A stretch of DNA of 64,000 bases from contig NZ_OZ034994.1 of NCBI RefSeq assembly GCF_964031045.1, positions 682,001 to 746,000 of the forward strand. The letters are read 5' to 3'. Under the pieces are notes generated by a model. It saw nothing but the letters and a program-made list of their open reading frames with translations. It did not search any database and was not told the DNA's origin. Each line of letters begins with the position of its first letter. Position 1 is the first letter of the stretch. The stretch comes from Spiroplasma endosymbiont of Aspidapion aeneum. Its GTDB lineage: Bacteria > Bacillota_I > Bacilli_A > Mycoplasmatales > Mycoplasmataceae. Position numbers and translations under genes: made by a program. Of this stretch, positions 31,932-42,940 are shown piece after piece.

Positions 31932-32343
31932 TTTAATCTTTTTCCTTTTTTTGGTTATTTTTTTATGTTTAATGTTTTTCTTAATTTGTCAATAATTAGT
32001 AAGCAAATATATTTTATCACAATATAAAATATATTTCATAATAATCTAATTATTTATATTTTGTTACAAATTATTGAAAAAAAATATCGCAACTTTAATT
32101 GTGATCTTGCTATTTAAAAACCTAAAAAATAATCTCCTATTATATAAGAATATAAGCCTTGAAGGATAAATATAATTTAAGTTTAAAACCGTAAATATAA
32201 ATAGATTTTATCGGCAATTTTTGCATATATAAACAAAGATGTTAGTAAAGTTCTTTATATTAATTAATACTAAAATTATTATTTTTGCCTAAATTTATTT
32301 TACTTTTATGCTTAAAATGTTATTAAATATGTATAATAAATAG
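31932..32343. promoter_or_regulatory. Divergent intergenic region with PAP2 promoter
   Basis: No gene. TATAAT at 32332-32337 lies 6 bases before the GTG start of the PAP2 gene, with no Shine-Dalgarno, so its message is probably leaderless. The rest is AT-rich. Confidence 0.45.
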
Positions 32344-33612
32344 GTGAAAAAACTAAAGAATTTATCAAAAAATATTTTTAAAACAAATGAAAAGAATGTT
32401 TACATAAAAATTCCATTTATTGTTATTTTTTTTATTGGTTTAATTGGATTTATAACAACTTCTTTTTTTGATTTAGATAATAAATGAGTTGCTTATGGAT
32501 GGGATTTGCAAAAAAGTCATTTTATAAAATCTTTTTGTTATTTTTATTTTAATATTGGTACAAATCAATTAACTGTTCTTTTACCTATCTGTGCAATTGT
32601 CTTGTTTGAATCATTTATGGCAAAAATTAAAAGACAAAAGCATTGAAGTGTTTATGGATTTTATATATTTTTGGCAATTTTTTGAATAGTATATAATTGA
32701 TATATCATTTATTCAACCTATAATGCAGATGATGGATGAGGTTTTGGAATTTGTGTTTCAGTATTGCTTGATGGAAAATCAGCATTATATGGAATAATTG
32801 CTATCACTGTGATAAATACGATAATTTTTGTTGCGGTTGCCTATCTTATCCATTTTAAAATTGCTAAATTTCCAACATTTATTGAGGATAAATATTGACA
32901 TCGTTCCCTATTTCTTATCATCTATGTATTAATAATGTACTTTTTTATCATTATTATTAAACAATCAACTGGAAGACCAGAATATATATTTACAAACTTC
33001 GAAGATATTGTTGGAAAAATAACTTGGGGGGATGTAGATAAACTGACCGGAAGAAGAAAGGCAATAGATATAGACCTTACACCTGCTATTCGAAAAATCA
33101 ATGGAATTACAGATGCAGATATGCCAAAACTTAAAGCAAATATTTTAAGAGAAATAAACAACAATAATTGAGCACCATCAAATTATTTTCAATGATGACA
33201 AATTAATGGTGATTGGGTATCAAATTTAAAACATTGAGCAATTTTTAATTGATTTACAGATTCATCAACTAAGAATATGCCAACAGGTTGATATGTAATA
33301 AACTTTCCAAGTGGACATATGAATGCCACATTTACAACATTTGGATATGGATATATTTTTCTTTATGAAAATAAAAATATTAAAAAGAAATGAAAAATTT
33401 CCTTTATGATTTTATGATTAGTGCATTTATTTGGAATGTTATTAACACTGACAATTTCAACACTACATTATCCAACCGATTGTTTCTTCACAATGACCTT
33501 GTGCCCATTGATAATATATCCATCCTTAAAAGCGACAGATTTTTGTGTTAAATTGGCTTTAAAAATAGTTGATCATAAAAAAAATAAAGTGGTTCTTAAG
33601 ATTGAAAAATAA
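32344..33612 (+). CDS. PAP2-family membrane phosphatase
   Basis: 422 aa with many UGA Trp codons. At least six membrane helices. The PAP2 motifs appear as KQSTGRP (domain 1), FPSGHMNATF (PSGH, domain 2) and STLHYPTDCFF (domain 3, His and Asp). A roughly 110-residue loop between motif 1 and PSGH is longer than usual. The family removes phosphate from lipid phosphates or pyrophosphates at the membrane. GTG 32344 is the only in-frame start that keeps the N-terminal basic segment and helix. Confidence 0.83.
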
Positions 33613-33873
33613 AAATAATTTTATATCACTATTGATTGGCTAGCAACATTTTTTTCACATTCTGATGGACATTATATTTTTTGATTTATTCTAAGGCTAT
33701 TATTTTTATTTAAAATATGAATATTTATCTTTTTTCTACACCTATAAAAGCGGATATAAAAACTAACCTATTATATCAAAAAATAAATTAATTTCTTTTA
33801 ACATTATATAATAAAATTAAATGAAAAATAACTTTGTAGAACTAATATTAATAATCTTAAATTTATTTTATTA

Positions 33874-34587
33874 TTAGGTTTTAAATATGCTATTAGAATC
33901 AAATTCAAATATTTCCTTAAATTTATTTTCAATTTTTAATAAATCATTTTTATCAACATCAAATTCTTCTTTTATCATTCCGTCTTTTAAAAAACATACC
34001 CGATTACAAACTGCTGCAACTTCTTGAAAAATATGAGAGCAAATTAAAATTGTTTTATTCATTTTTTTATTTAAGTTCAATAACAGTTCATTAAACCTTA
34101 ATTGCATCAATGGGTCTAACCCAGATGTTGGTTCATCTAAAATAATATATTCAGGGTCATGAATTAACGCTGCGATAATTGCTATTTTTTGTTTGTTTCC
34201 TTTTGATAGTTTTTTAATCTTTACATCAAGATCAACTTCAAAGAATTTTACTAAATTATCAAAAAAGTCTTTATTTATAAAGTTTTTTGTTTGTTCAACA
34301 AACTTAAAATAACCTCGCCCGGTCATTTTTTCATAAATTGCAATTTCACCAGAAACATATCCAACTTTATCCATAATAATTTTTGAATTATCTCAAGTAT
34401 TAACACCATCAATCATTACTTCACCACTATCAGGTTTTATAAATCCCATTATCATTCTAATCAACGTTGTTTTTCCAGCACCATTTGGGCCAATTATCCC
34501 ATATATTTGACCTTTTTTAATATTTATATTGATATTAAAAGCGCCTTTTTTATGTCCATAATCTTTTGTAATATCTTTTATAACCAT
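33874..34587 (-). CDS. ABC transporter ATP-binding protein of the modified-peptide locus
   Basis: 237 aa. Walker A GPNGAGKTT, signature LSKGNKQK, Walker B YIILDEPTSGLDP, H-loop ICSHIFQE: ABC-2 type exporter ATPase. It is the last gene of the operon peptide - ThiF-like enzyme - permease - ATPase and starts 18 bases after the permease stop, with GGGG before the ATG. Likely powers export of, or immunity to, the modified peptide. Confidence 0.9.
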
Positions 34588-34605
34588 TTTTAAAAACCCC
34601 TTTTT

Positions 34606-35529
34606 CTAAATATTAAAATCAATTTTTTTAAATTTTTTTAAATCAATAAAAAAGACAAAACAAGCAAGACAAGACCCAAATATAATAAATAATCACCCTT
34701 GTAAATAGTTATGTTTAGGATTAACTTTATTTATCATATAAATATTTTTTTCAGGATCTGGTATTCAAATATTTGTTTTCTTTGTATCAAATTGATTTCC
34801 AGCCAAGTTAAATATATCAATATAGTAGAACATTTTTGAAACAAAACCATCAACACTGTTATATTTAATAACATTATCTGCAATGAAAACTCCAATCATG
34901 GCAAGTGTTATTGCAAAAAATATAAAATTTACAGTCTTAATATATTCAAATAAATATAAATACACTAGCGCATATAAAGATGTTAATAATAATACAAATA
35001 TAATAAATGAAACTAATTGTGTTAAATAATTAAGATAATCTGTTGAATCAATTGCTTCATTTTTAAAGATAAATATAAAAGATGTTAATAAAATTGGTGA
35101 CAAAATTATTATTATTTCAATATATATACTTAATAATTTACTAAGAAATAATTTCTGTCTTGAAATTGGTGTTGTTAGTCATATTGTAATTTTTTTTGAA
35201 TAGGCTTCTAATAAAAAATGAATTGTAAACGCTAACATAAAATAAAATAAAACATATACAATAATTGGTCCAGATAATAAAAAATAAATCATATTATTAA
35301 TACCAATGTAATGTTGAGGATTACCACCTATCGACCCATTCTTATGATAATAAATATCTAAATAATACATTTTAGAAAAAACACTATCATCCTTATCTGT
35401 AGCATAAACAAATGATGATACTTGTCCAGCAAAAGCTACTGACATTATAAAAAAAACTAATAAAATTATCCAATCTTTTTTTAAAGACTTATTTAATATC
35501 ACAAATGTCTTGTTTTTTAACTTAAACAT
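34606..35529 (-). CDS. ABC-2 type permease of the modified-peptide locus
   Basis: 307 aa, six membrane segments. The first extracytoplasmic loop (about residues 40-85) is large and aromatic. The coupling loop KKITIWLTTPISRQKLFLSKL is the typical ABC-2 pattern of basic residues, Thr-Pro-hydroxyl and R-x-K. It lies 58 bases downstream of the ThiF-like gene and next to its ATPase. Substrate inferred from context. Confidence 0.8.
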
Positions 35530-35587
35530 CTTACCCCCTTATAAATTAATCCTATTAATATTAATTTCAAAATAATCCAATAATTTG

Positions 35588-36709
35588 TTAATTGTCATTA
35601 TTTTCAATATTACCCATTAATTTAAAAAAACTTAATAAATTATTATCCGTTATGTTATTATCACCACAAGTAGGACAATTTTTTTGTTTGTATCATTCTG
35701 TCACTTTTGTAAAACTAAGTGTATCAAAATCTAATCTTGTAATTCAATTATTAAATTTACCATCTTGTAATAAAATAATTCATTTTTGAATTATAATAGA
35801 ACACAATAAGCTTATAGTATATGATGTTGCTGAGGTTTGAGGCACAAAGTTTGAATTTTTTAAAGCTAAAATAAAGTTATATCACTTTTCATCAACTGTT
35901 CCAACAAATAGGCAATCAACGCACCCTGATTTAGCGGGGTCCATAAAAAAATATCTGCCATTATTTTTTTGGCAAAAGGAGAACAAAACTGGCTTATTGG
36001 CAATATAGCAGGCCTTGTTCACAATTCTTTGCATTTTATAAGGAGGGTCATCTGCGCAAGAAAAAACTCAATCCACATCATTTACATACTTTTGAATATC
36101 ACTTACACTCTCAATATTACATTTTAATTTTCTGATTCTTCCTTTAGAATTTTTATTTAAAAAATAATCTTCAGCAACATCAATTTTGTCACGTGAGACT
36201 TCCTTTTCACCTCACAAAACTTGTCTAGATATATTTGATAAATCCACTTTGTCAAAATCTATAACAGTTATATTCTCAACTCCCAATGACACCAAATGTG
36301 ATAGTATTGTAAATCCACCACCACCAACTCCAATAATTAAAACTGAAATTTTATTTAATTTATTTTGAAAATCAATACCATTAATTTTATCAGAATTAAA
36401 GTAAAAAATATTTGATCGATACCTTTCAAATCATTTTTCATTAGTAAACTTTTTATCTAAAACTAATAAAAATCCTTTATCCTTTAATTTATTGATCCCA
36501 TCAATAAAAAAATGTATTTCTGCATTTTTAATCCCAATATTATTAGCAATTTTATTAGCATCATTATAGCCATCAAATAGTGTTAAGGCTTTTCTTCAAT
36601 ACCCATTTTCATCATCCAGATAATAAATGTTGTTATCATCTGTACCAATTCTAAGCACTTTCTCATTAATCATAAAATAATTTATAGATTTATTCCATAG
36701 AGGATACAT
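35588..36709 (-). CDS. E1-like ThiF/MccB-family adenylyltransferase with N-terminal peptide-recognition-like domain
   Basis: 373 aa. Residues 1-105 look like a PqqD-type RiPP recognition element: a beta-hairpin start, LTLFDGYNDANKIANNIG, then helices and KLKDKGFLLV. From about 125 comes the E1 nucleotide site IIGVGGGGFTILSHL, IDFDKVDLSNISRQ (Asp, Asn and Arg-Gln of ATP and Mg binding), DDPPYKMQRIVNKAC, and two zinc CxxC pairs (GCVDC and NCPTCGD). This is the architecture of MccB, which adenylates the microcin C peptide. MoeB or ThiF for cofactor sulfur is less likely because no such pathway gene is nearby and a peptide gene precedes it. Its ribosome binding site is weak; the peptide gene's is strong. 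Confidence 0.8.
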
Positions 36710-36840
36710 AACTTTACCGCTTCTTTACATTTTAATTATACTTATAAGAAATTACGTGATAATAAATTTATATCTTTTATATTTATAACATAAATTTTAT
36801 ATTATATCATTTTAAGGTTTTCAAATAAAAATTAGCAAAT

Positions 36841-36867
36841 AAAAACTGGATTTCTCCAATTTTTTTG
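36841..36867 (-). terminator. Hairpin attenuator between peptide and ThiF-like gene
   Basis: On the minus strand a stem AAAAATTGGA with TCCAGTTTTT closes on a GAAA tetraloop and runs into a U tract. It lies directly after the peptide stop codon, so most transcripts would stop there and a minority continue to the enzyme and transporter. The same arrangement is known in the microcin C operon. Confidence 0.75.
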
Positions 36868-36875
36868 ATTTTATA

Positions 36876-36944
36876 TTAAATAAAATATCAATTTCCATCT
36901 AAAATAGATGATTCATTTACTTCAACTAAAACTAATTCTTTCAT
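36876..36944 (-). CDS. Putative precursor peptide (22 aa) of a modified-peptide locus
   Basis: ATG 36944 follows a near-perfect AAGGAGGAT with an 8-base gap, far stronger than most sites in this window. The peptide begins MKELVLVEV and ends SSILDGNWYFI when UGA is read as Trp. Codon 19 is UGA and follows a Gly-Asn pair, so a stop there would give an 18-mer ending in Asn, the residue MccB-type enzymes modify. A terminator-like hairpin and the ThiF-like gene follow. No other role for such a strongly signalled short frame is apparent, though a regulatory leader peptide is possible. Confidence 0.65.
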
Positions 36945-36965
36945 AGAAATATCCTCCTTAATAAA

Positions 36966-36981
36966 ATTATAAATCATTATA
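36966..36981 (-). promoter_or_regulatory. -10 boxes of the peptide operon
   Basis: Two TATAAT hexamers on the minus strand (boxes 36966-36971 and 36976-36981), 22-37 bases before the peptide ATG. Upstream, at 36995-37041, a 13 bp A/T inverted repeat may be a binding site. Confidence 0.45.
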
Positions 36982-37213
36982 AATATATTATTAAAAAAAA
37001 TAATTTTTTCTCTTTTTTTAAAAAAATAAAAAATTATTTTTAACAAAAACAAGGGGATTTTAACATACTTAAGATTGAATTACCAAATACACTAAGATTT
37101 ACTTTTCTCGTCTTCTAAATTTGTATAACCATATAAATATCATATTATTTAATTATATATAAAAATTATCAAAACACCTACTCTATTCAAAACATAATTA
37201 TCTAAATTTTTGA

Positions 37214-37219
37214 TATAAT
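37214..37219 (+). promoter_or_regulatory. -10 box of the azoreductase operon
   Basis: TATAAT, 25 bases before the ATG at 37245, with AAGGAG at 37232-37237 between them. No clear -35. Confidence 0.6.
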
Positions 37220-37244
37220 TAGAGCGTAAATAAGGAGATAGATT

Positions 37245-37844
37245 ATGGCAAAAGTATTAGTATTAAAAGTAACAATGATTAATGATAAAGTTAGTTACTC
37301 AACAGCAATATTAAATAAATTTATAGAAGTATACAAAAATAAATATAAAAATGATGAAATCATTGAATTAGACTTAACTAATGAACCAATGGCACAAAAA
37401 GCATTAACAAGAGATAATATGGGAAACTTTTGAAATAAAGATGATTCTGAAAAATATATTGATCAGTTAAAATCTGTGGATAAATTAATCCTAGCTTCTC
37501 CGATGGTGAACTTTAATATCCCAGCAATACTTAAGAACTATATAGACCACGTATTTTTAGCAGATAAATTATTTTCATACAAATATTCAAAAAAAGGTGA
37601 TGCAATTGGACTTTTAGATAAACTAAAGGTTCAAATAATTACAACTCAAGGGGCACCCGTTGGTTGATATCCATTTTCAAGCCACACTGAATATTTAAGA
37701 GGTCTTTGAGAATTTGCAGGAGCAAAAATTAATCGTCCAATTGTTATATCTGGGACAAAAGTTGAACCATATTCAAAAATGGATATAAATGACTTTGTAA
37801 AAAGTGAATTAGATAATATTATGGAATCTTTGAAAGAATTTTAA
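37245..37844 (+). CDS. azoR: FMN-dependent NADH-azoreductase (AcpD family)
   Basis: 199 aa flavodoxin-like reductase. The N-terminal strand and phosphate loop ([15 protein letters not shown]), [25 protein letters not shown] and TTQGAPVGW (UGA Trp) follow AzoR order closely. These enzymes reduce quinones and azo compounds with NADH and FMN. AAGGAG lies 7 bases before the ATG. Followed after 16 bases by an unknown gene in the same transcript. Confidence 0.85.
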
Positions 37845-37860
37845 AAGGATAGATAGCGTA

Positions 37861-38658
37861 ATGAATCTAAAGAAAATACACCATTTATCATTAGCACAAG
37901 CAAATCCTTTAGAATATTTTAAACGATCAAATCTATTAGAAGAAGAATTACTTTTTGATGAAGAATTTTTATATAGAGTATCTAATACTAGATTTTTTGT
38001 TCCTTTAAAGAAAATGTCATATAAAGAAATTTCAGGTTCAACAGGAGAGGCAATACCTCTGTTATTGTTCAAACCCGACTTTACACCATTTTTTACATTT
38101 TATAGTACAATAACAAAGGCTTTTAATATTGTTAAAACTGAAGGAGTTGGGTCAAATGATTATTTTTCTGACCTACTATATCGTGATATGTGTGCTCTTG
38201 ACATTATTAATCTCTTAGAAGATAATGATATAAGAGAAGCGGATATCGATGCAGATAAATGAACTGTTTCACCTCTTCACCTAAAAAAACCTAGAGCAAA
38301 AAGTTGAAAAAGTGCATTAACAAGTATAAAATATAAAATCTCACAAGAAGAGAAAACAGTTGATGCTAAAATAGATGATACTCTAGAACAAGCTATCACA
38401 ATTATTAAATCAAAAAAATTTATTACAAACATTTACTTAGAACAGATAGAAATAAGTAAATTCAAAAAATATAAATTTTATTTATCATCAGTAGAAGACC
38501 CATATATACTTTTTAATGAGTATGCAATATTATTAGAGACAATAAATGATTTGTTTAATAATGATATATTCATAGAGTTTATTTGTATATTTGAAAAAGA
38601 TATAAAAAATTTAGTTTTTGATAATGTATTACAAGTTAGTGCAGCAATAAAAAATTAA
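37861..38658 (+). CDS. Unknown cytoplasmic protein downstream of azoR
   Basis: 265 aa, no membrane segment, no recognised domain. The N-terminal half is mixed (SNTRFFVPLKKMSYKEISG), the C-terminal half helical and lysine-rich. UGA Trp codons occur at two or three positions. AAAAGGAT precedes the ATG and a strong terminator overlaps its end. Co-transcription with azoR is its only functional hint. Confidence 0.7.
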
Positions 38659-38690
38659 AAATTCTTAAATTATAATTTAAGAATTTTTTT
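38658..38690 (+). terminator. Terminator of the azoR operon
   Basis: Perfect 15 bp palindrome (AAAATTCTTAAATTA and complement) ending in a T run, starting at the last base of the upstream stop codon. Confidence 0.9.
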
Positions 38691-38765
38691 ATACCATGGC
38701 TGTTATATAGAATAAAAGCAGTTAATAATATTTACAAATAAAAATATTTAGGAGATTTTATAATA

Positions 38766-39731
38766 TTATCTTTTTTTAATATTTTTTACTGTCATCTTAT
38801 TGTTATTAGAATTTTTATTTTTAACATGACATTTAACACATATAGAATTGTCAATATTTAGGTCTCACATCTGGTCAATTGTAAAATATTCCTCACAAAT
38901 AATACAACGCCTAATTTCTTTATCTTTATACTTTTTGAGTGCTAACTGATAGTTTAATTGATTTGTTTGATATGCATTTTTTTCACGAATTAAACGAGCA
39001 ACATCATTCTCAGTTGAATTCATCCAGATATTATCTCTAATTTTTTTTGGGCTAACACCATCCTTTAGCGCTTCATAGATTAATCTCATCATGTTAGCAG
39101 AATATTCGCTCGCAAGATATAATTGATATTCAATTCTATCTAGCATTCCATCTAAAATAACATCTAATTGCTTTTCATTATATCCCTCTAAGTTAATGTC
39201 TATGAATATATCAAAATCTTTTCTCTGTAAAAAACAAGCCTTTACCACACAATCAAATGAAAATCGATTGTCTAATAAATAACAAAGCCTTTTAATATGA
39301 TTTTCTCTAATTAATGATTCATTAATTGCTGATTGTGAATATGCAATTTTCTTTCATATTTTTGGGTCATTATAATCAGTTTTTTTTGTATCTTCCAATT
39401 CACGTAAATAAGATGTTAGTGTTTTAACAGATTCAACAAGGCCGATAGATTCATTCTTTTTTATTAAATCATTAATTTTTCAATTAACTAAATGACAAAT
39501 TAACTCATACATTCTTTTCAAGAAATTACTATCATTTGTTTCGTGGGCAAATAATGAAACTCAAGATAGAGGGTAATTTCTTAAAAGACAATTTTTTAAT
39601 CACTCCATCTGGTCTTTATTGAAATATGGACAAGCAACAAGAGAAATAGATTCCTTCGAAAGCCCCAATTCTAAACCACTACTTATTTTTATTAATTGCT
39701 CTGGATCAAACTCTAAAACATCATATTTCAT
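38766..39731 (-). CDS. Unknown protein with C-terminal zinc ribbon
   Basis: 321 aa, helical throughout. The C-terminus has CIICEEYF and, about 25 residues later, CVKCHVK, two CxxC pairs that would bind zinc, followed by a basic tail that could touch nucleic acid. The middle contains LIYEALKDGVSPKKIRDNIW. No family recognised. It begins a group of three minus-strand genes with the two small membrane proteins upstream. Confidence 0.7.
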
Positions 39732-39751
39732 TTTGTACTCATACCCTTCTT

Positions 39752-40285
39752 TTATATTATTAACTCCAATTTTAAATTAAATAGATTTTCAATATACTCG
39801 TAAAAATCTATATCATATAGAGTTTTAATTTCTACACCATTTTTTAAAATAAGATAAATAGCTGTATGTCGCTTATTATATAGGCCAGTTGAAACATCAT
39901 CAATTGAGATTACACTAGAAATAGTGACAATTTTTTTATCATAAGATAAAGCAAACAGTCCATTTTTGTTTGAAAAACAATAAATATAGCAAAACATAAT
40001 ATAAATAACATCAAATAAAAACAATGTTACATATATATAATATAATACCATATTTTGAGAATTAATTAAAGATAATATTGCAAATAATGTAAATACAATT
40101 AATAATAGTGGTAAATAATATTTATGAGAAATATTTGTTAATTTATATCTTTTTGAAAGTCATACCCTATCATATTCAAGAACTTTTATTTTTTTGACTT
40201 GGATTTTAATTGAAATGTATGTATAATAATCAATAACACATATTATTATTAATAGCACAATATTAATTAAATACTCATAATTCAT
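39752..40285 (-). CDS. Unknown small membrane protein
   Basis: 177 aa. Three hydrophobic segments (about residues 5-25, 55-78, 80-105), the last two nearly continuous, then a beta-rich C-terminal domain of about 70 residues (KIVTISSVISIDDV). This resembles proteins with a membrane anchor plus a PH-like domain, but I cannot confirm it. GGGGGA precedes the ATG. The next gene upstream has a similar plan. Confidence 0.65.
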
Positions 40286-40302
40286 TTATATATCCCCCGC
40301 GT

Positions 40303-40896
40303 TTAATCTAAATATGTGCTATATATTTTTCTCAATATTAAGAAAGTATCATAATCATTAACTATTATTTGATAATAATTTTTTTCCGTTAAGACAATAA
40401 GGCAATTTTTTCACTCATCTATATATCTTTTTAATGAATAATACATGTGTCTTATTTTTGAAAAAGGAATAACAATGAATTCTTCTTTGTTTTCTAAAAT
40501 TAATCTAGAACTTGTAATAAACAAATTTATATATTCAACAAATATTTTATTTTGACCAATCTTAAAAAAATCTAACATTAAATAAAAACAATTATTTAGA
40601 GTCTCATTTTCATTTCTTTTTATTGCCTTTTTTTTATTTGTTAAAAAATAATGACTATTTTTTTCTATCTTATATAAAAGTTCTCCATCATCCAGTATAA
40701 AGTTTTTAATGTCTTCGGGATGTATTGGGGTTAACTGATAATCATTAGTTGTTTTTAAAAGAGAAAAAATCTCATCCCTTTTCTCCTTAAACCCATAATG
40801 GCTAAGATGATATAAATATGCCAGTAAGAAAAATATAAACAACGCAATTACTCAAATTGCAAATAAAATTATAATTATAATTAGTTGTAAACCCAT
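40303..40896 (-). CDS. Unknown membrane protein
   Basis: 197 aa with one long N-terminal membrane segment (residues 3-27), then a cytoplasmic region. The C-terminal ENKEEFIVIPFSKIRHMYY, followed by strands, has the same pattern as the end of the 177 aa neighbour, so the two may be distant relatives or partners. It ends 17 bases before the neighbour's ATG. Confidence 0.65.
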
Positions 40897-40960
40897 TCAT
40901 GCCTTTTATCAATAAATTTTTTTCTAATAAATAATGGTAATTCATTATATATAATCTTAT

Positions 40961-42718
40961 TTAATTACTATTTTTCTTTTCTAATTGTCCAAAATATAAA
41001 CTAGATAGCGAATCAATAAATTCATTATAAACACTTGAGCTTGAACTATCGTCTCCACCCTGAGTTTGCAATAAGACCTTCATATCAAATTTACCAGATA
41101 ATACAGCTCCTAGAAACTTAGCTGATTTTTCAACATTTGTTGAAATAGTAAAACTTAGATCAGTTGACTGAGCGTAAAATGCATAAAATTGTTTGCTATT
41201 ATCCATAAAGGATGAAAGAACCGCTAAATTAACATAAGTTGCATTTTGAAGAGATCAATTTTGTTGACTAGCTATATCTTTAGTTGACACAGAAGATTCC
41301 TTATCCTTTAAATCTACAATTGGAGCCACTGGGTCACTTTGTTGTGTTTTTTCCCCAAGGGTTATTGTAACATCTGTAGTTAAACCTCCAGCAGATACTG
41401 TATATGTTCCTGGTTTTGAAATAGATAACTTGTTAGTTGATTCATCAAAACTAAAGTTTGTATTTGTAGAATCATTTTTGTCTTTAACAGAAATTTTATC
41501 TTTTCCTATATAATAAACAGTAATATTTGTTGTATCATTATTAGCAAGAGTCGCCTTAGAAGCGCTTAAACCAATTTCTTTTTGTATAGGGTCCTTAAAA
41601 TAATCAGTTGGAATTAGTAAGGCTATTGTTGCAGTATTTCCAACTGTTTTTGTTTTTCCTGTGTCAAGAGTGACTTTATAATCTTTTTTACCAGCATCTA
41701 AATCCTTAATATTATAAAAACTATCACCATTAGTATATGATGTTGGCATAGAAGCTGTTTCTGGTGTTAATGTATTTTCTCCATCTTTAAAATTTAATTT
41801 AGAGTATCCAAAAGCCTGAACTAATACACCAGAGCTTTTAATTGTTGTATATTCACTTCCATTAAATATTTTATTAAAAGTTTCTTCTGTTTTTTTACCA
41901 ACACCACTTGTGTCGCTTGTATTTAAAGTTGCGGTAAATGTGAAAGTACCCTCACCCGCAGACTTAATTTTATCACCATTTGCATTAAAAACAATATTAT
42001 TATTACTATCTTTTGTGAAATATTTATCACCCTCTTGTGTTAATGTGCCTGTTATTGGTTCTGTTGAACCATCGGCTCCAGTTAATATATTTTCTTGATG
42101 ACTATATGTTTGCACAAAGCTATATTTAATATCATAACCAAGGGCAATTAAGTCCTTAATATTTGCAAATGAAAATGCAATTGGTTTATTTTTGTTATTG
42201 TTAATTGCTGTTGGAAAACCATTTTCTCCACCCAATATTTCCAATGAAGATGGAAAATTATCTTCATTTTTATTACCATTATATGATAATAATTCAATCG
42301 CTGGGACACATTTTATTGCAATATCATATGTTAACACTTTAGAACCATTTTTAGCAGTTATACTTAAAGTCCCAGTTCCAAAACCTTTCATTTCAACAGT
42401 GGTTACACCTGAGGTTGTTATTTTAGAAACTGTAAATGGGTCTTTGTCTTTATTAAAAGATTGAAAATTCTTTCCAGTAACACTAAAAACATAACCTTTT
42501 TTTAGCATAGTTGGATAACTTTTTATTGCTATATTTTGGGTTTTTGTTACAGCACTAAGATCTAAAGACTTAATGTTATTAGTAACTTCAATTTTGTCCT
42601 TACCGTTATCTGATTTATCTCCTCCATTTTTTGGGTCTGAAGAATTACAAGAAATAACTCCACTAGTTGAGGGAACAATTCCCAAAGATAGTGCTAATAA
42701 AGATAAAATTTTTTTCAT
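40961..42718 (-). CDS. Large surface lipoprotein with Ig-like repeats
   Basis: 585 aa. The signal peptide MKKILSLLALSLGIV runs to the lipobox VISC (Cys24). The mature part starts with a Gly/Asp/Ser/Lys linker and is then beta-rich. Several segments of the form KPGTYTVSAGGLTTDVTI resemble bacterial Ig-like (Big) modules. One UGA Trp codon (near residue 489) would break it under the standard code. ATG 42718 is preferred to ATG 42724 because GAAGGGA is properly spaced. Spiralin-like and other adhesin lipoproteins of spiroplasmas have this make-up. It is probably exposed on the cell surface. Confidence 0.82.
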
Positions 42719-42940
42719 TTTCATATTCCCTTCATTTAATAATTAAAATATCATTATTTTTATTATACATTATTTTTGAAAATGTTTGTAGATAAAATAT
42801 ACAATTGACTATTTTTAAGTCCTAAACACATAAATAAATTATATTAGATGGGTCTATATTTAATTTAAAATAATTAGTAGAAAAGAATAGCAAAATATGG
42901 TATAATAAATTAAATAAATGGAATTTGGGGACAGATATCT

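Noticed and set aside
35588-36709. The ThiF-like gene as MoeB or ThiF of cofactor synthesis
   Set aside because: No molybdopterin or thiamine gene is nearby, the N-terminal extension looks like a peptide-recognition domain, and a strongly signalled peptide frame and exporter flank it. Not excluded, only less likely.
36995-37041. A/T inverted repeat as a transcription terminator
   Set aside because: Both flanking genes are transcribed away from it, so there is no transcript for it to end; it may be a binding site or chance.
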